Program-made: the position numbers and the translations under genes
NCBI GenBank assembly: GCA_023446735.1
Contig: JAEXPQ010000128.1
Coordinates: 1-62,045, forward strand
Source of the DNA: Verrucomicrobiota bacterium
GTDB taxonomy: Bacteria; Verrucomicrobiota; Verrucomicrobiia; Opitutales; Opitutaceae
Direction of reading: 5' to 3'
DNA length: 62,045 nt
The notes under the pieces: generated by a model
What the model was told of the DNA's origin: nothing
What the model saw: only the letters and a program-made list of their open reading frames with translations
Database searches by the model: none
Shown here: piece by piece, positions 51,931 through 61,263 of the stretch
Numbering within the stretch: position 1 is the stretch's first letter
Layout: every line of letters begins with the position of its first letter

Positions 51931-54663
51931 CTACGCGACGCTCTTCCCCCGCCTCCGCACCACCTTCACCAGCTCCAACGTCGCCAGCGGGACCGCCCCC
52001 AGCGCGAGCAGGACCAGGCAATCGGTGAACGGCAGATACGTGGTCTTCAGGAAACGGCCCAGTACCTCGCTGTGCTGGCTCCACACCTGGAGCCCGATCG
52101 AGGCGGCCACGACGAGCACCAGGTTCACGTTCGTGAACAGCGAGATCCGCCAGACCGGCTTGGTCCCGCTGCGGGCGCCGAAGGAGCGCAACAACTCCGC
52201 AAACACCAGCACGGTGAAGGCGGAGGCGCGGGCGGTCTCCAGCGTGCCCGTCCGCGATACCCACAGGTAAACCGCAAACGCCACCCCGGCCGTGAGCAGG
52301 CCGGTGAAGGCCATCGTGCGGAGGAAGCCGCGGTCGGCGATGCGCTCCGCGCGGCCCCGCGGGTGGCGCTTCATCACCTCCGGATCGATCGGATCTGTCG
52401 CTAGGCACAGCGCGGGCAGCCCGTCGGTGACGAGGTTGATCCACAGCAGATGGATCGGCAGCAGCGGCATGGGCAGCCCGACGATCACGCAGACCGTCAT
52501 CAGGAGCAGTTCGCCGGTGTTTCCAGCCAACAGATACTGCAGCGTCTTGCGGATGTTGTCGTAGATGCCCCGCCCCTCCTCCACCGCGGCGACGATGGTC
52601 GCGAAGTTGTCGTCGGTGATGATCATGTCCGCCGCCTGCTTCGTCACCTCCGTGCCGGCCCGGCCCATCGCGATGCCGATGTCCGCCCCCTTGATCGCGG
52701 GGGCGTCGTTGACGCCGTCGCCCGTCATCGCGACCACCGCATCGTTCGCCTTCCACGCGCGGATGATGCGCAGCTTGTGCTCGGCGGTCACGCGGGCGTA
52801 GACCGCGATCTCGGGCACGCGCCGGCGGAGCTCGTCCTCGGACAGCTTCTCCAGTTCGACTCCCGCGACCGCCACATCCTCCGCCGAGGCGATGCCGATC
52901 TCGCGGGCGATGGCCGTAGCGGTCTCGGGGTGGTCGCCCGTGATCATCACCACGCGGATACCGGCCGCCCGGCAGGTCGCAACCGCCGCCTTGGCCTCGG
53001 CGCGCGGCGGATCGTACATCCCGGAGAGGCCCACAAAGGTCAGGTCGCGCTCCACCGTCTCGGCGGTGAGGGCTTCGGGGCCAATATCTCCGGCCAGATC
53101 GCGGTGCGCCGAGCCGAGCACCCGCAGGGCCTGCTGCGCGTACGCGGTGGTTTGCGCGAGGATGCGCTGCCGATCCTCGTCGGTCAGCGGCCGCACGCCC
53201 CCGCCCGTGAAGAGCCGCGTGCAACGTTCCAGCAGCGGTCCGGGGGCGCCGTTGACGAAGGCGCGCAGTCCACCGTCGGGCCGGCGGCGGATGACCGCGC
53301 TGCGTTTCCGGTCGGATTCGAAGGGGATCTCGTGGTGTTTCGGCCACTCCTTCTCGATCCGGTCGCGCTCGCCGCCGGCCTTGCGCCCCGCCGCGAGCAA
53401 CGCGCCCTCGGTCGGATCACCGACCGTCTTCCACGCTCCCGCCTCCTCGACCAGGTGGGCGTTGTTGCACCCAAGCTGGACCGCCGCGAGCTCGAGCAGC
53501 GGCGCACGCTGCGCCCCCTCCACGCTCCTGCCCTCGAAACGCACTTCGCCTTCCGGCCCGTAGCCCTCGCCCGTGACTTCGTAGCTGCGGTCCGCCACCC
53601 ACAGCGCGCGCACGGTCATCTCGCCCACCGTCAGCGTGCCCGTCTTGTCCGTACAGATCACCGTCGTCGACCCGAGGGTCTCGACCGCCGCCAGCTTGCG
53701 CATCAGCGCGCGGCGACGCGCCATGCGCAGCACGCCCACCGACAGCGCCACCGTGACCACCGCCGGAAGCCCCTCCGGCACCGCTGCCACGGCGAGGCTC
53801 ACCGAACTCATGACCAACTCCAGCAGCTTCGTCCCCCGCAGCAGCCCGAGGCCGAAGAGCAGCGCCACAATCCCCAGCGCCGCCCAGACGAGCACCCGCC
53901 CGAACGACTCCAGCTTCTGCTCCAGCGGAGTGCCCGCGTCCGCCCCCGCCTCCTCGATCAAGCCGGCGATGCGGCCCAGCTCGGACTTCATCGCCGTGCC
54001 GACCACCACCGCCTGTCCGGTCCCGGTGGCGACACCGGTGCCCAGGAAGACCAGGTTGGCGCGGTCCCCCAGCGGCACGTCGCCGGCGGGCAGCGCCTCG
54101 GGCCGCTTGGTGACAGCCTCCGCCTCGCCAGTGAGCGCCGCCTCGACGCACGACAGCGAGGCCGCCTGCAGCAACCGGCCGTCGGCGGCCACCAGGTCGC
54201 CCGCCTCCAACACCAGGATATCCCCGACGACGATGCCCGCGGCCGGAATAACCATCACCTGTCCGTCGCGCCGAACCTTCGCCTGCGGCGCGGTCATCTT
54301 CTTGAGGGCAGCGATGGACTTTTCCGCATTGAACTCCTGATAGAAGCCGATGGCGGCGTTGAGCACCACGATGGCGAGGATGGCGATCGCATCGATAGTT
54401 TCCCCGAGCACCCCGGAGAGCACGCCCGCCGCGATCAGGATCCAGATCAGGAGACTCTTGAACTGGCTGAGGAAGATCTGCAGCGGGCTGATCCGTTTGC
54501 CTTCTTTCAACTCGTTCGGCCCATCCGCCGCGAGACGGGAGGCCGCCTCCGCTGCGGAGAGGCCGCTCGGCGAGGAATGGAGTTCCAACAGGACCGCCTC
54601 GGCGGACCGGCTGTGCCAGGTCTCGTTCGCGGGCCGTTCGTTCCGGGAGGGTGCAGCGGCCAT
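51931..54663 (-). CDS. Calcium-type P-type ATPase (P2A-like)
   Basis: Cation-transporting ATPase of 910 residues. The phosphorylation site is CTDKTGTLTVG near residue 340; TGE-containing actuator motif ALTGEAEAV; ATP-binding GDGVNDAPAIKGADIG; transmembrane cation site AAVPEGLPAVV in helix 4, GNTGELLLM in helix 5 and NLVTDGLPALC in helix 6, all as in SERCA-like pumps. It therefore probably exports Ca2+ (or Mn2+). The N-terminal part has the cation ATPase N-domain. It lies 78 bases after the lpxR-like gene, last in a long minus-strand series. Confidence 0.9.
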   Translation of the reverse strand: MAAAPSRNERPANETWHSRSAEAVLLELHSSPSGLSAAEAASRLAADGPNELKEGKRISPLQIFLSQFKSLLIWILIAAGVLSGVLGETIDAIAILAIVVLNAAIGFYQEFNAEKSIAALKKMTAPQAKVRRDGQVMVIPAAGIVVGDILVLEAGDLVAADGRLLQAASLSCVEAALTGEAEAVTKRPEALPAGDVPLGDRANLVFLGTGVATGTGQAVVVGTAMKSELGRIAGLIEEAGADAGTPLEQKLESFGRVLVWAALGIVALLFGLGLLRGTKLLELVMSSVSLAVAAVPEGLPAVVTVALSVGVLRMARRRALMRKLAAVETLGSTTVICTDKTGTLTVGEMTVRALWVADRSYEVTGEGYGPEGEVRFEGRSVEGAQRAPLLELAAVQLGCNNAHLVEEAGAWKTVGDPTEGALLAAGRKAGGERDRIEKEWPKHHEIPFESDRKRSAVIRRRPDGGLRAFVNGAPGPLLERCTRLFTGGGVRPLTDEDRQRILAQTTAYAQQALRVLGSAHRDLAGDIGPEALTAETVERDLTFVGLSGMYDPPRAEAKAAVATCRAAGIRVVMITGDHPETATAIAREIGIASAEDVAVAGVELEKLSEDELRRRVPEIAVYARVTAEHKLRIIRAWKANDAVVAMTGDGVNDAPAIKGADIGIAMGRAGTEVTKQAADMIITDDNFATIVAAVEEGRGIYDNIRKTLQYLLAGNTGELLLMTVCVIVGLPMPLLPIHLLWINLVTDGLPALCLATDPIDPEVMKRHPRGRAERIADRGFLRTMAFTGLLTAGVAFAVYLWVSRTGTLETARASAFTVLVFAELLRSFGARSGTKPVWRISLFTNVNLVLVVAASIGLQVWSQHSEVLGRFLKTTYLPFTDCLVLLALGAVPLATLELVKVVRRRGKSVA

Positions 54664-54741
54664 GGGTTGGTGGTGGTTTGGTGGTGCGAGTCGGCGGTGC
54701 GGGAGCGTGGAGGGCGGTGGACCAGCGTGGTTCTTCGCCGG

Positions 54742-55839
54742 CTAGAACGCGCAGGAGAGCGAGCAGGAACCGAAGTCGGTCGGCGGCCCCGTCTGAGTCT
54801 TGAACTCCCGGGTACGACGCACCTGGGTGAACGTCGCCTGCCAGCGCCCCGCGATCAGCCCGATCCCGCAGCTCACATCGGCCACGAAGTTCTCCCGGTC
54901 GACCGAGCGGCTGTCGCGGATCGTGTTGCCGTCGAGAAAGAGGTCGCGCGCCACGGCGCGGCCGTCGACGGCGCCGAACACGAAGAGGCTGAAGTTGCGC
55001 GTGAGCGAGATGCGGGGATCGAGGTCGTCGGTGGGCGTGCCGCCCACGCTGCCCGCGCGGGCGAGCTGGACACCAAAATCGCTGGGCAGATTCAGGCCGA
55101 GCCGCAGCGTGCCGCCGCCGTTCGCGTACGTCTGCACATTCCCCAGGCTCGCGCCGGCATGCGGAATCAGGTCGACGCCGAGGGTGTGGAAGAGGACGCG
55201 GGCGTAGAGCCGCCAGCGGCGTTCGTAGACCAGATTCACCCCCGGTTCGTCGTGCAACTCGTAGTCCCAGCCACGCGCCCGCGGGCTTCCGATCCAGTCG
55301 TGGATCGTGCTCTGCGTCCGCCCGGCCAGGCTGGAGGGCCCGACGATGCCGAGCTGGAGCGAGAGCGTATCGGAGATCCTCGGCGTCTTGCTGACGAAGG
55401 AGAACTCCAGGTACGTCCAGCCGGCATAGGGGCGATCGGCCGGATCGGGCACCAGGGCCTCATTGTCGCGCGGCGTGTACATGTGCTGGCCGAGCGAGAC
55501 GCCGAAGTTCTTCTGCCCATCCCGGCGATTCACGAACGGCAGCGCCTCGACGACGACCTGCCGCCAGCCCGTCTGGCCCCAACCGACGAGATCCGCCGAA
55601 AGCCAGGAAAGCTTCACGCCGTTGGTGTAGTGGACGTCGGTGCCGTTGAAGACGTCGTTTTCATAGTAGATCGTGAAGACCGGCGCCGCGCGGGCGCGCT
55701 CCGTGGAGATGGCCGAGTCATCGGCCGCCGCGGCGATGCTCGGGCCGGCCGCCAACGCAGCGAGGGCGAGCACCGCAAGCGAGACGGCGTGGCCGCACCG
55801 CGAGAAACCGAGGCGAGTGATGAAACGGAAAGAGTTCAT
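54742..55839 (-). CDS. LpxR-like outer-membrane lipid A deacylase
   Basis: LpxR removes the 3'-acyloxyacyl group from lipid A. The 365-residue protein has a signal peptide and the family motif YYENDVFNGTDVHYTNGVKL with acidic residues and Asp/Tyr/Thr/Asn, then ADRPYAGWTYLEF and a beta-barrel ending SCSLSCAF with a terminal Phe. It starts 19 bases upstream of the ABC permease stop... and the two genes lie in the same direction. Its place beside an efflux pump and a Ca-ATPase fits envelope remodelling. Confidence 0.87.
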   Translation of the reverse strand: MNSFRFITRLGFSRCGHAVSLAVLALAALAAGPSIAAAADDSAISTERARAAPVFTIYYENDVFNGTDVHYTNGVKLSWLSADLVGWGQTGWRQVVVEALPFVNRRDGQKNFGVSLGQHMYTPRDNEALVPDPADRPYAGWTYLEFSFVSKTPRISDTLSLQLGIVGPSSLAGRTQSTIHDWIGSPRARGWDYELHDEPGVNLVYERRWRLYARVLFHTLGVDLIPHAGASLGNVQTYANGGGTLRLGLNLPSDFGVQLARAGSVGGTPTDDLDPRISLTRNFSLFVFGAVDGRAVARDLFLDGNTIRDSRSVDRENFVADVSCGIGLIAGRWQATFTQVRRTREFKTQTGPPTDFGSCSLSCAF

Positions 55840-55858
55840 GGGCGAAGTGGGACAAGGT

Positions 55859-56983
55859 TCAGGTCATCTGGCTGATGGTTCTGCGGAAGCGGCCGAGCGA
55901 GAAGCCGAAGAGCGCCGCGCCGATCGCGCCGAGCGCGAGGAACTGCGGCCAGACCACGTTCAGGCCGGCGCCCCGGAAGAGGACCGCCTGGCTGAGCGCG
56001 ACGAAGTGCGTGGTCGGCGCCGCCTCCATCACGACCTGCACGAACTGCGGCATGCTCTCGCGCGGGGTCACGTTTCCAGAAAGCAATTGCAGCGGCAGCA
56101 GCACGAGCACCGCGAGCATGCCGAACTGCGGCATCGAGCGCGCCACCGTCGCCATGAAGATCCCGAGCGAGTTCGTCGCGAAGAGATGCACCGTCGCCCC
56201 GCCGAGAAACAGCACCACCGAGCCCTCGACCGGCACGCGCAACACGCCCTGCACCACGACGATCAGGGCGAACGCCGCCGCGACCAGCACGACCAGCCCC
56301 ATCGACCAGACCTTCGCCAACATGATCTCCGCCGGCGTGACCGGCATCACGAGCAGGTGCTCGATCGTGCCGTGCTCGCGCTCCCGGATCAGCGCGGCGC
56401 CGGTAAGGATGATCGAAAGCATGGTGACATTCGTGATCACCTCCATCAGCGCGCCGAACCACGACTGCTCGAGGTTCGGGTTGAAGCGTGCGCGCAACGC
56501 CAACTCCACCGGCGCCGGCGCGGTGCCGCGGTGGCTCTGGACAAACTCCGCGACCTCCCCGAGCGCGATCTGCTGCACATAGCTGCTCCCGCTGAACGCC
56601 TGGCTCATGCACGTGGCGTCGACGTTGAGCTGGATCGTCGGCGAGCGTCCGCCGAGCACGTCGCGCTGGAAGTCCGGCGGGATATCGATCACGAAGGTGA
56701 ACTCGCCGGCGTCCATCCCGGCATCGATGCCCGCCGGCGAGATCATCACGGGCTGGAGGAAACGCGGCGGGTAGAACGCCGCGGCGAGGCGCGCCGAGAG
56801 CGGCGAGGCGTCCTCGTCGACGATGGCGATCGGCGCCTTGTTCAGCGTCTCCCGCATCGCGGTGGCCGCGACGTAGATCGACACCGTGAACGTGTATGCG
56901 ATCAGCCCCAGCATGATCGGGTCGCGCGCGAGGCTCCACAGCTCCTTCACCCCGAGTCGAAAGATGGTGGCGACGTTCGGCAT
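55859..56983 (-). CDS. yhhJ: ABC-2 permease, YhhJ-like
   Basis: Inner-membrane permease, 374 residues, the length of E. coli YhhJ. One N-terminal membrane helix, a periplasmic part with EFTFVIDIPPDFQRDVL, then five helices with REREHGTIEHLLVMPVTPAE (ABC-2 motif) and a C-terminal RTISQMT. It starts two bases after the rbbA stop and so is coupled with it. Together with the permease in RbbA it forms the channel. Confidence 0.9.
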   Translation of the reverse strand: MPNVATIFRLGVKELWSLARDPIMLGLIAYTFTVSIYVAATAMRETLNKAPIAIVDEDASPLSARLAAAFYPPRFLQPVMISPAGIDAGMDAGEFTFVIDIPPDFQRDVLGGRSPTIQLNVDATCMSQAFSGSSYVQQIALGEVAEFVQSHRGTAPAPVELALRARFNPNLEQSWFGALMEVITNVTMLSIILTGAALIREREHGTIEHLLVMPVTPAEIMLAKVWSMGLVVLVAAAFALIVVVQGVLRVPVEGSVVLFLGGATVHLFATNSLGIFMATVARSMPQFGMLAVLVLLPLQLLSGNVTPRESMPQFVQVVMEAAPTTHFVALSQAVLFRGAGLNVVWPQFLALGAIGAALFGFSLGRFRRTISQMT

Positions 56984-56985
56984 GG

Positions 56986-59745
56986 TCAGCGCTCCTGTTT
57001 CCGCAGCAGCCCGATGGACAGGCCCAGGATCACGGGCACCGCGAGCGCCAACGGCCAGAACGACGCGTGCAGGCTGGCGAAGCCCAGCGCCTTGCTGAAC
57101 ACCCCGCGGCTGATCGTCAGGAAATGCGTCGCCGGGTACACGCGGCCGATCCACGCGCCCGGTCCCTCGAGCGACGAGACCGGGTTCAACATCCCGGCGA
57201 ACTGCACCGCCGGGATCAGCGTGCCGATCATCGTGACGAAGAGCGCCGCGATCTGGCTGCGCGTGAACGTGGAGGCGAAGAGCCCGAATCCGGTCGAGAA
57301 GATCACGTAGAGCAGCGCGGCGGCCGTGAGCGTGAGGAAGCTGCCTTTGACCGGCACGCCGAAGACGGTGATCGCGAGCAACGTCATCAGCCCGAAGTTG
57401 ACCATCGCCAGCGCGACGTACGGGAGCTGCTTGCCGAGGAGAAACTCGCTGCGCGTCACCGGCGTGACGTAGAGGTTGATGATCGAGCCGAGCTCCTTCT
57501 CGCGCACCACCGAGAGCGCGGTGAGCATCGCCGGGATCATGAGCAGCAGCATCGGGATCACCGCCGGCACCATCGCCGGCAGGCTGCGCACGTCGGGGTT
57601 GTAGCGGAAACGTGTGGCGATCATCGCCGGGCCGGCCGCGGCGTCGACTCCAAGGCGGTGCGTCGCCATGTCCTGAAGCCAGCCCTGGTGCATGCCCAGA
57701 ACGTAGCCGCGCACCGTCTCGGCGCGGCGCGGCATGGCGCCGTCGACCCAAGCGCCGATTTGCACGGCAATGCCGCGCTTGATGTCGCGCGCGAAGCCGG
57801 CGGGGATCTCGATGGCGAGCGCGAGCTCGCCGGCCCGCATGCGTTGGTCGAGCTCGTCGTAGTCGGCGAGCGGCGGCCGCTCGATGAAGTAGCGCGAGCC
57901 GGAGAGGTTCAGCGCGTAGTTCTGGCTCGTCGTCGTCCGGTCCCGGTCGAGCACGGCGTACGTCAGATTCTCCACGTCGAGGCTGATGCCGTAGCCGACG
58001 ACGAACATGAGGATCGCCGTGCCGAGCAACGCCATCGTGGCGCGCACCGGGTCGCGTTTCAGCTCGAGCGTCTCGCGCAGGCTATAGCTCCACGCCCGGG
58101 CGAGGCTGAAGAACACCTTGCGGCGTCCTTCGGTCGCGGGCGCCGGGGCGACCGGCGCGGGAGCGTCGCGAACCGGCCCGGCCGCTGGTGTGTCTTTCGC
58201 CTCCGCCTCCTTCAGATAGCCGATGAACGCCTCCTCCAGCGTGGCGCCGCCGCGTTGCCGCACGATGGCGACCGGCGCATCGGTCACGAGCACCCGGCCG
58301 GCGTGCATGAGCGAGATGCGATCGCACCGCCCGGCTTCGTTCATGAAATGCGTGGAGATGAAGACCGTCACACGGTCGTTGCGCGCGAGGTCGATCATGA
58401 GCTGCCAGAGGCTGTCTCGGGCGATCGGATCCACGCCCGAGGTCGGCTCGTCGAGGATCAGCAGCTCGGGCTTGTGCACCATCGCGACCGCGAGCGAGAG
58501 GCGCTGGCGGATGCCGAGCGGCAGGTTGTCGGGCATCGCATCCGGCACGTCGGCCAGCCCGAAACGCTCGAGCATCTCCCCCACCCGCCCGGGAATCTCC
58601 GGCTCCGGGACCTGAAAGAGACGCGCGTGGAGCACCAGGTTCTGGCGGACCGAGAGCTCCGCATAGAGCGAGAATGCCTGCGACATGTAGCCCACGCGGT
58701 GGCGCGTCGCCAGGTCCTTGGGATCGACCGCGTGCCCGAGCAACGCCGCGTGGCCCTCCGTGGCGGGCAGCAACCCGGTGAGCATCTTCATCGTGGTCGA
58801 CTTCCCGCAGCCGTTGGAGCCGATGAAACCGAAGAGTTCGCCGCGCCGAATGCGCAGGCTCACATGGTCCACGGCGACGAAATCGCCGAAACGCATGGTG
58901 AGATCCGTCGCCTCGATCGCGATCTCGGCCTCCGCGCCGAGGGCAAGCGGCGGGATCGTCACCTCGCGGTGCCCGCGGCGTTTCTCCTCCGGTAGCAGCG
59001 CGATGAACGCCGCATCCAGCGTCTCGGTTCCCGTACGCTGGAGCAGTTCGGCCGGTGTGCCGGTGGCGAGCACGCGGCCGGCATCCATCGCCACCAGCCA
59101 GTCGAAGCGCTGCGCCTCGTCCATGTACGCGGTCGCCACAAGCACGCTCATGGCCGGGCGCTCGCTGCGGATCGCACCAATGAGCTCCCAGAACTGCGCC
59201 CGCGCCAGCGGGTCCACGCCAGTGGTCGGCTCGTCGAGAATCAGCAGATCCGGGTCGTGGATGAGCGCGCAGCAGAGCCCGAGTTTCTGTTTCATCCCGC
59301 CGGAGAGTTTGCCGGCGGGGCGAGAGATAAAAGGCGTCAGCCCGGTGCTGCGGGTGAGGTTGTCGATGCGGCGGCGGCGCTCGGCGCCATCGTGACCGAA
59401 GAGCCGGCCGAAGAACTGCAGGTTCTCCTCGACCGAGAGCGTCGGGTACAGGTTCTTGCCGAGCCCCTGCGGCATGTACGAGATGATCGGGCACACGCGC
59501 TCGCGGTGGCGCCCGTCGACCAGATCGCCCCCCAGCACCCGCACCGTGCCCTGCTGCACCACCCGGGCGCCGGCGAGCAGCGAGAGCAGACTGGATTTGC
59601 CCCCGCCGTCGGGACCGAGCAGGCCGACCATCCTGCCGGCCGGAATCTCCAGCGTGACGTCGTCCAGCGCCACGACCTTGCGGTAGCGCAGACCGACGCC
59701 AACCACGCTGGCCACCGCCGCGGGGCTGGAGGCCGCCGCGGTCAT
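56986..59745 (-). CDS. rbbA: RbbA-like ABC ATPase/permease fusion
   Basis: A 919-residue fusion of two ATP-binding domains and an ABC-2 permease, as in E. coli RbbA. First ABC: Walker A LLGPDGGGKSSLLSLLAG and LSGGMKQKLGL and DLLILDEPTTGVDP. Second ABC: GFIGSNGCGKSTTMKMLTG and LILDEPTSGVDPIARDS; its signature is LPLGIRQRLSLA, so the usual LSGG is altered. The first Walker A (GPDGGGKS) also deviates from GPNGAGKS. The permease has VVREKELGSIINLYVTPVTR. Start MTAAASS overlaps the yhiI stop by four bases. Confidence 0.93.
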   Translation of the reverse strand: MTAAASSPAAVASVVGVGLRYRKVVALDDVTLEIPAGRMVGLLGPDGGGKSSLLSLLAGARVVQQGTVRVLGGDLVDGRHRERVCPIISYMPQGLGKNLYPTLSVEENLQFFGRLFGHDGAERRRRIDNLTRSTGLTPFISRPAGKLSGGMKQKLGLCCALIHDPDLLILDEPTTGVDPLARAQFWELIGAIRSERPAMSVLVATAYMDEAQRFDWLVAMDAGRVLATGTPAELLQRTGTETLDAAFIALLPEEKRRGHREVTIPPLALGAEAEIAIEATDLTMRFGDFVAVDHVSLRIRRGELFGFIGSNGCGKSTTMKMLTGLLPATEGHAALLGHAVDPKDLATRHRVGYMSQAFSLYAELSVRQNLVLHARLFQVPEPEIPGRVGEMLERFGLADVPDAMPDNLPLGIRQRLSLAVAMVHKPELLILDEPTSGVDPIARDSLWQLMIDLARNDRVTVFISTHFMNEAGRCDRISLMHAGRVLVTDAPVAIVRQRGGATLEEAFIGYLKEAEAKDTPAAGPVRDAPAPVAPAPATEGRRKVFFSLARAWSYSLRETLELKRDPVRATMALLGTAILMFVVGYGISLDVENLTYAVLDRDRTTTSQNYALNLSGSRYFIERPPLADYDELDQRMRAGELALAIEIPAGFARDIKRGIAVQIGAWVDGAMPRRAETVRGYVLGMHQGWLQDMATHRLGVDAAAGPAMIATRFRYNPDVRSLPAMVPAVIPMLLLMIPAMLTALSVVREKELGSIINLYVTPVTRSEFLLGKQLPYVALAMVNFGLMTLLAITVFGVPVKGSFLTLTAAALLYVIFSTGFGLFASTFTRSQIAALFVTMIGTLIPAVQFAGMLNPVSSLEGPGAWIGRVYPATHFLTISRGVFSKALGFASLHASFWPLALAVPVILGLSIGLLRKQER

Positions 59746-60830
59746 TGCGGCAGCTTGATGGCCAGTTTGGCGGGCCACGGCGCCTGCGCGTCGAGCTTGA
59801 GCCATGCGACGCCGGGCAAACCGGTTTTCACAAGCTTCAGGTGCTTCTCGAGGAGGGCGCGGTCGATCTGCGCCTTCACGCGAAACATCAGCTTCTGCCG
59901 CTCGCTCGCCGTCTCCACCGTCTTTGGCGTGAACTGCGCAGTGCTCGCGACGTAGGAAACCTTCGCCGGGATCACGTACTGCGCCGCGGCGTCGAGCACG
60001 ATGCGCACCTCGCTGCCGAGGGCGAGTTTCCCGACGACCGTCTCGGGCAGGAAGAACGTCATGTAGACATCGCCGAGATCGACGAGGTTGAGCACCTTGC
60101 CGCCGGCGCCGAGCACTTCACCCGGCTGCGCGATGCGGTATTGCACGCGGCCGGCCCGCGGCGATTTGAGCAGACTGTCCGTGATGTCGGCCTCGACGCG
60201 CGCCACGGTCGCATCCGTCGCCTCGACACTCGAGCCGGCGCCCACGACCTGCGATTGCGCGGCGACCGTCGCCGCCTGCGCGGCATCCACCTGCGCCAGC
60301 GCCCCGGCGAGCACGGCCTCGGCGCCGACGACTCTCGCGCGATCGTCGTCGAGTTGTTGCACGGCCAACACGCCCTGCCTAGTCAACTGCTCGGTGCGCA
60401 CGAGTCGTCGCTGCGCGGAGTCGAGCTCGCTCTCCCGCTGACCGACCATCGCCTGCGCGGCGGTCGTCTGGCTCTGGCGCGCGACGACCAGCGCCTCCGC
60501 GCTGGCAACCGCGTTGGTCGCCTGGCGCGATTGAGCGAGCGCCTCGTCGCGCTGCGCGTCGAGCACCTCGATCTGCATCTGCGCGAGCGGCTGTCCGACG
60601 ACAACGAAGTCGCCCTCGTTGACCATGATGTCGCGCACCCGGCCGCCCAGCTTGGTGGCGACGTCGATCTCGGTCGCCTCGATGCGGCCGTTGCCGCTGA
60701 CGAAGCCGGCGCCCGGGCCGGTGGTACGCAGCTCCCGCCAGAAGACGAAGGCAGCCAGGGCGACCAACGCCGAAATGCCGGCCACGGTCAGCTGTTTCCT
60801 CAGCGCCGGAGTTGGCTTCGTGAAGTTCAT
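59742..60830 (-). CDS. yhiI: HlyD-type periplasmic adaptor, YhiI-like
   Basis: Membrane fusion protein of 362 residues. One N-terminal membrane helix (VAGISALVALAAFVFW), biotinyl-lipoyl half with GNGRIEATEIDVATKLGGRV and VNEGDFVVVGQPLAQM, a long coiled coil rich in Ala and Gln, and the second half with SPRAGRVQYRIAQPGEVL. Upstream of rbbA-yhhJ, the arrangement is the same as in E. coli yhiI-rbbA-yhhJ. The ATG at 60830 (MNFTKPTP) precedes the membrane helix. Outer-membrane partner not in window. Confidence 0.93.
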   Translation of the reverse strand: MNFTKPTPALRKQLTVAGISALVALAAFVFWRELRTTGPGAGFVSGNGRIEATEIDVATKLGGRVRDIMVNEGDFVVVGQPLAQMQIEVLDAQRDEALAQSRQATNAVASAEALVVARQSQTTAAQAMVGQRESELDSAQRRLVRTEQLTRQGVLAVQQLDDDRARVVGAEAVLAGALAQVDAAQAATVAAQSQVVGAGSSVEATDATVARVEADITDSLLKSPRAGRVQYRIAQPGEVLGAGGKVLNLVDLGDVYMTFFLPETVVGKLALGSEVRIVLDAAAQYVIPAKVSYVASTAQFTPKTVETASERQKLMFRVKAQIDRALLEKHLKLVKTGLPGVAWLKLDAQAPWPAKLAIKLPQ

Positions 60831-60918
60831 CCTGCGGAACCTGTCTGCGGGGGGCGGCGTACGTGGAACCAGTTGAGCAACGCCGGCCACGCCCCGGCTC
60901 GGCACGGTGGCGTCGGAA

Positions 60919-61116
60919 TCACTTGATGTCCGGCAGTCGGACCTCGCCGCCGTGTCCGAGCACGCCGAAGCCGTAGAGCAGCCAGAGGACCACGGCCACG
61001 ACGACGAGGATATTGAGGATCTTTTTGATCGAGGCCGCCATCGGGATGTAGGAGTTGACGAGCCAGAGCAGCACGCCGACGACGATCAAGGTTAGGACTG
61101 CGGTGAGAAGTGACAT
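60919..61116 (-). CDS. Small Thivi_2564-like membrane protein
   Basis: A 65-residue protein with two hydrophobic segments (TAVLTLIVVGVLLWLVNSYI and ILNILVVVAVVLWLLYGFGV) around a basic turn MAASIKK. It resembles small membrane proteins named after Thivi_2564, of unknown function. It is first after promoter 9 and precedes the HlyD gene by 88 bases, so a transcript could extend to the P-type ATPase. Confidence 0.82.
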   Translation of the reverse strand: MSLLTAVLTLIVVGVLLWLVNSYIPMAASIKKILNILVVVAVVLWLLYGFGVLGHGGEVRLPDIK

Positions 61117-61142
61117 AGGTGGCTTTCGTAGAGTACGCCGCT

Positions 61143-61184
61143 ACAATAGCCGCGGCCCTTGCGCCCCGATATGGGGCCTTACCC
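61143..61184 (-). promoter_or_regulatory. Stress-regulon promoter 9 (membrane protein and efflux operon)
   Basis: Minus strand GGGTAAGGCCCCAT (61184-61171), 21 bases, CTATTGT (61149-61143). Confidence 0.8.
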
Positions 61185-61263
61185 CACCGATCACGTGGCC
61201 GGCGCAGATTGAATTCGCGGTTTCCCGACGCGGCGGCCGCCTTCCAACCCGCCGTCCGCGGTA

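Noticed and set aside
51866..53347. Second minus-strand frame inside the P-type ATPase gene
   Set aside because: Out of frame with the intact ATPase; Arg/Gly/Ala-rich translation without domains.
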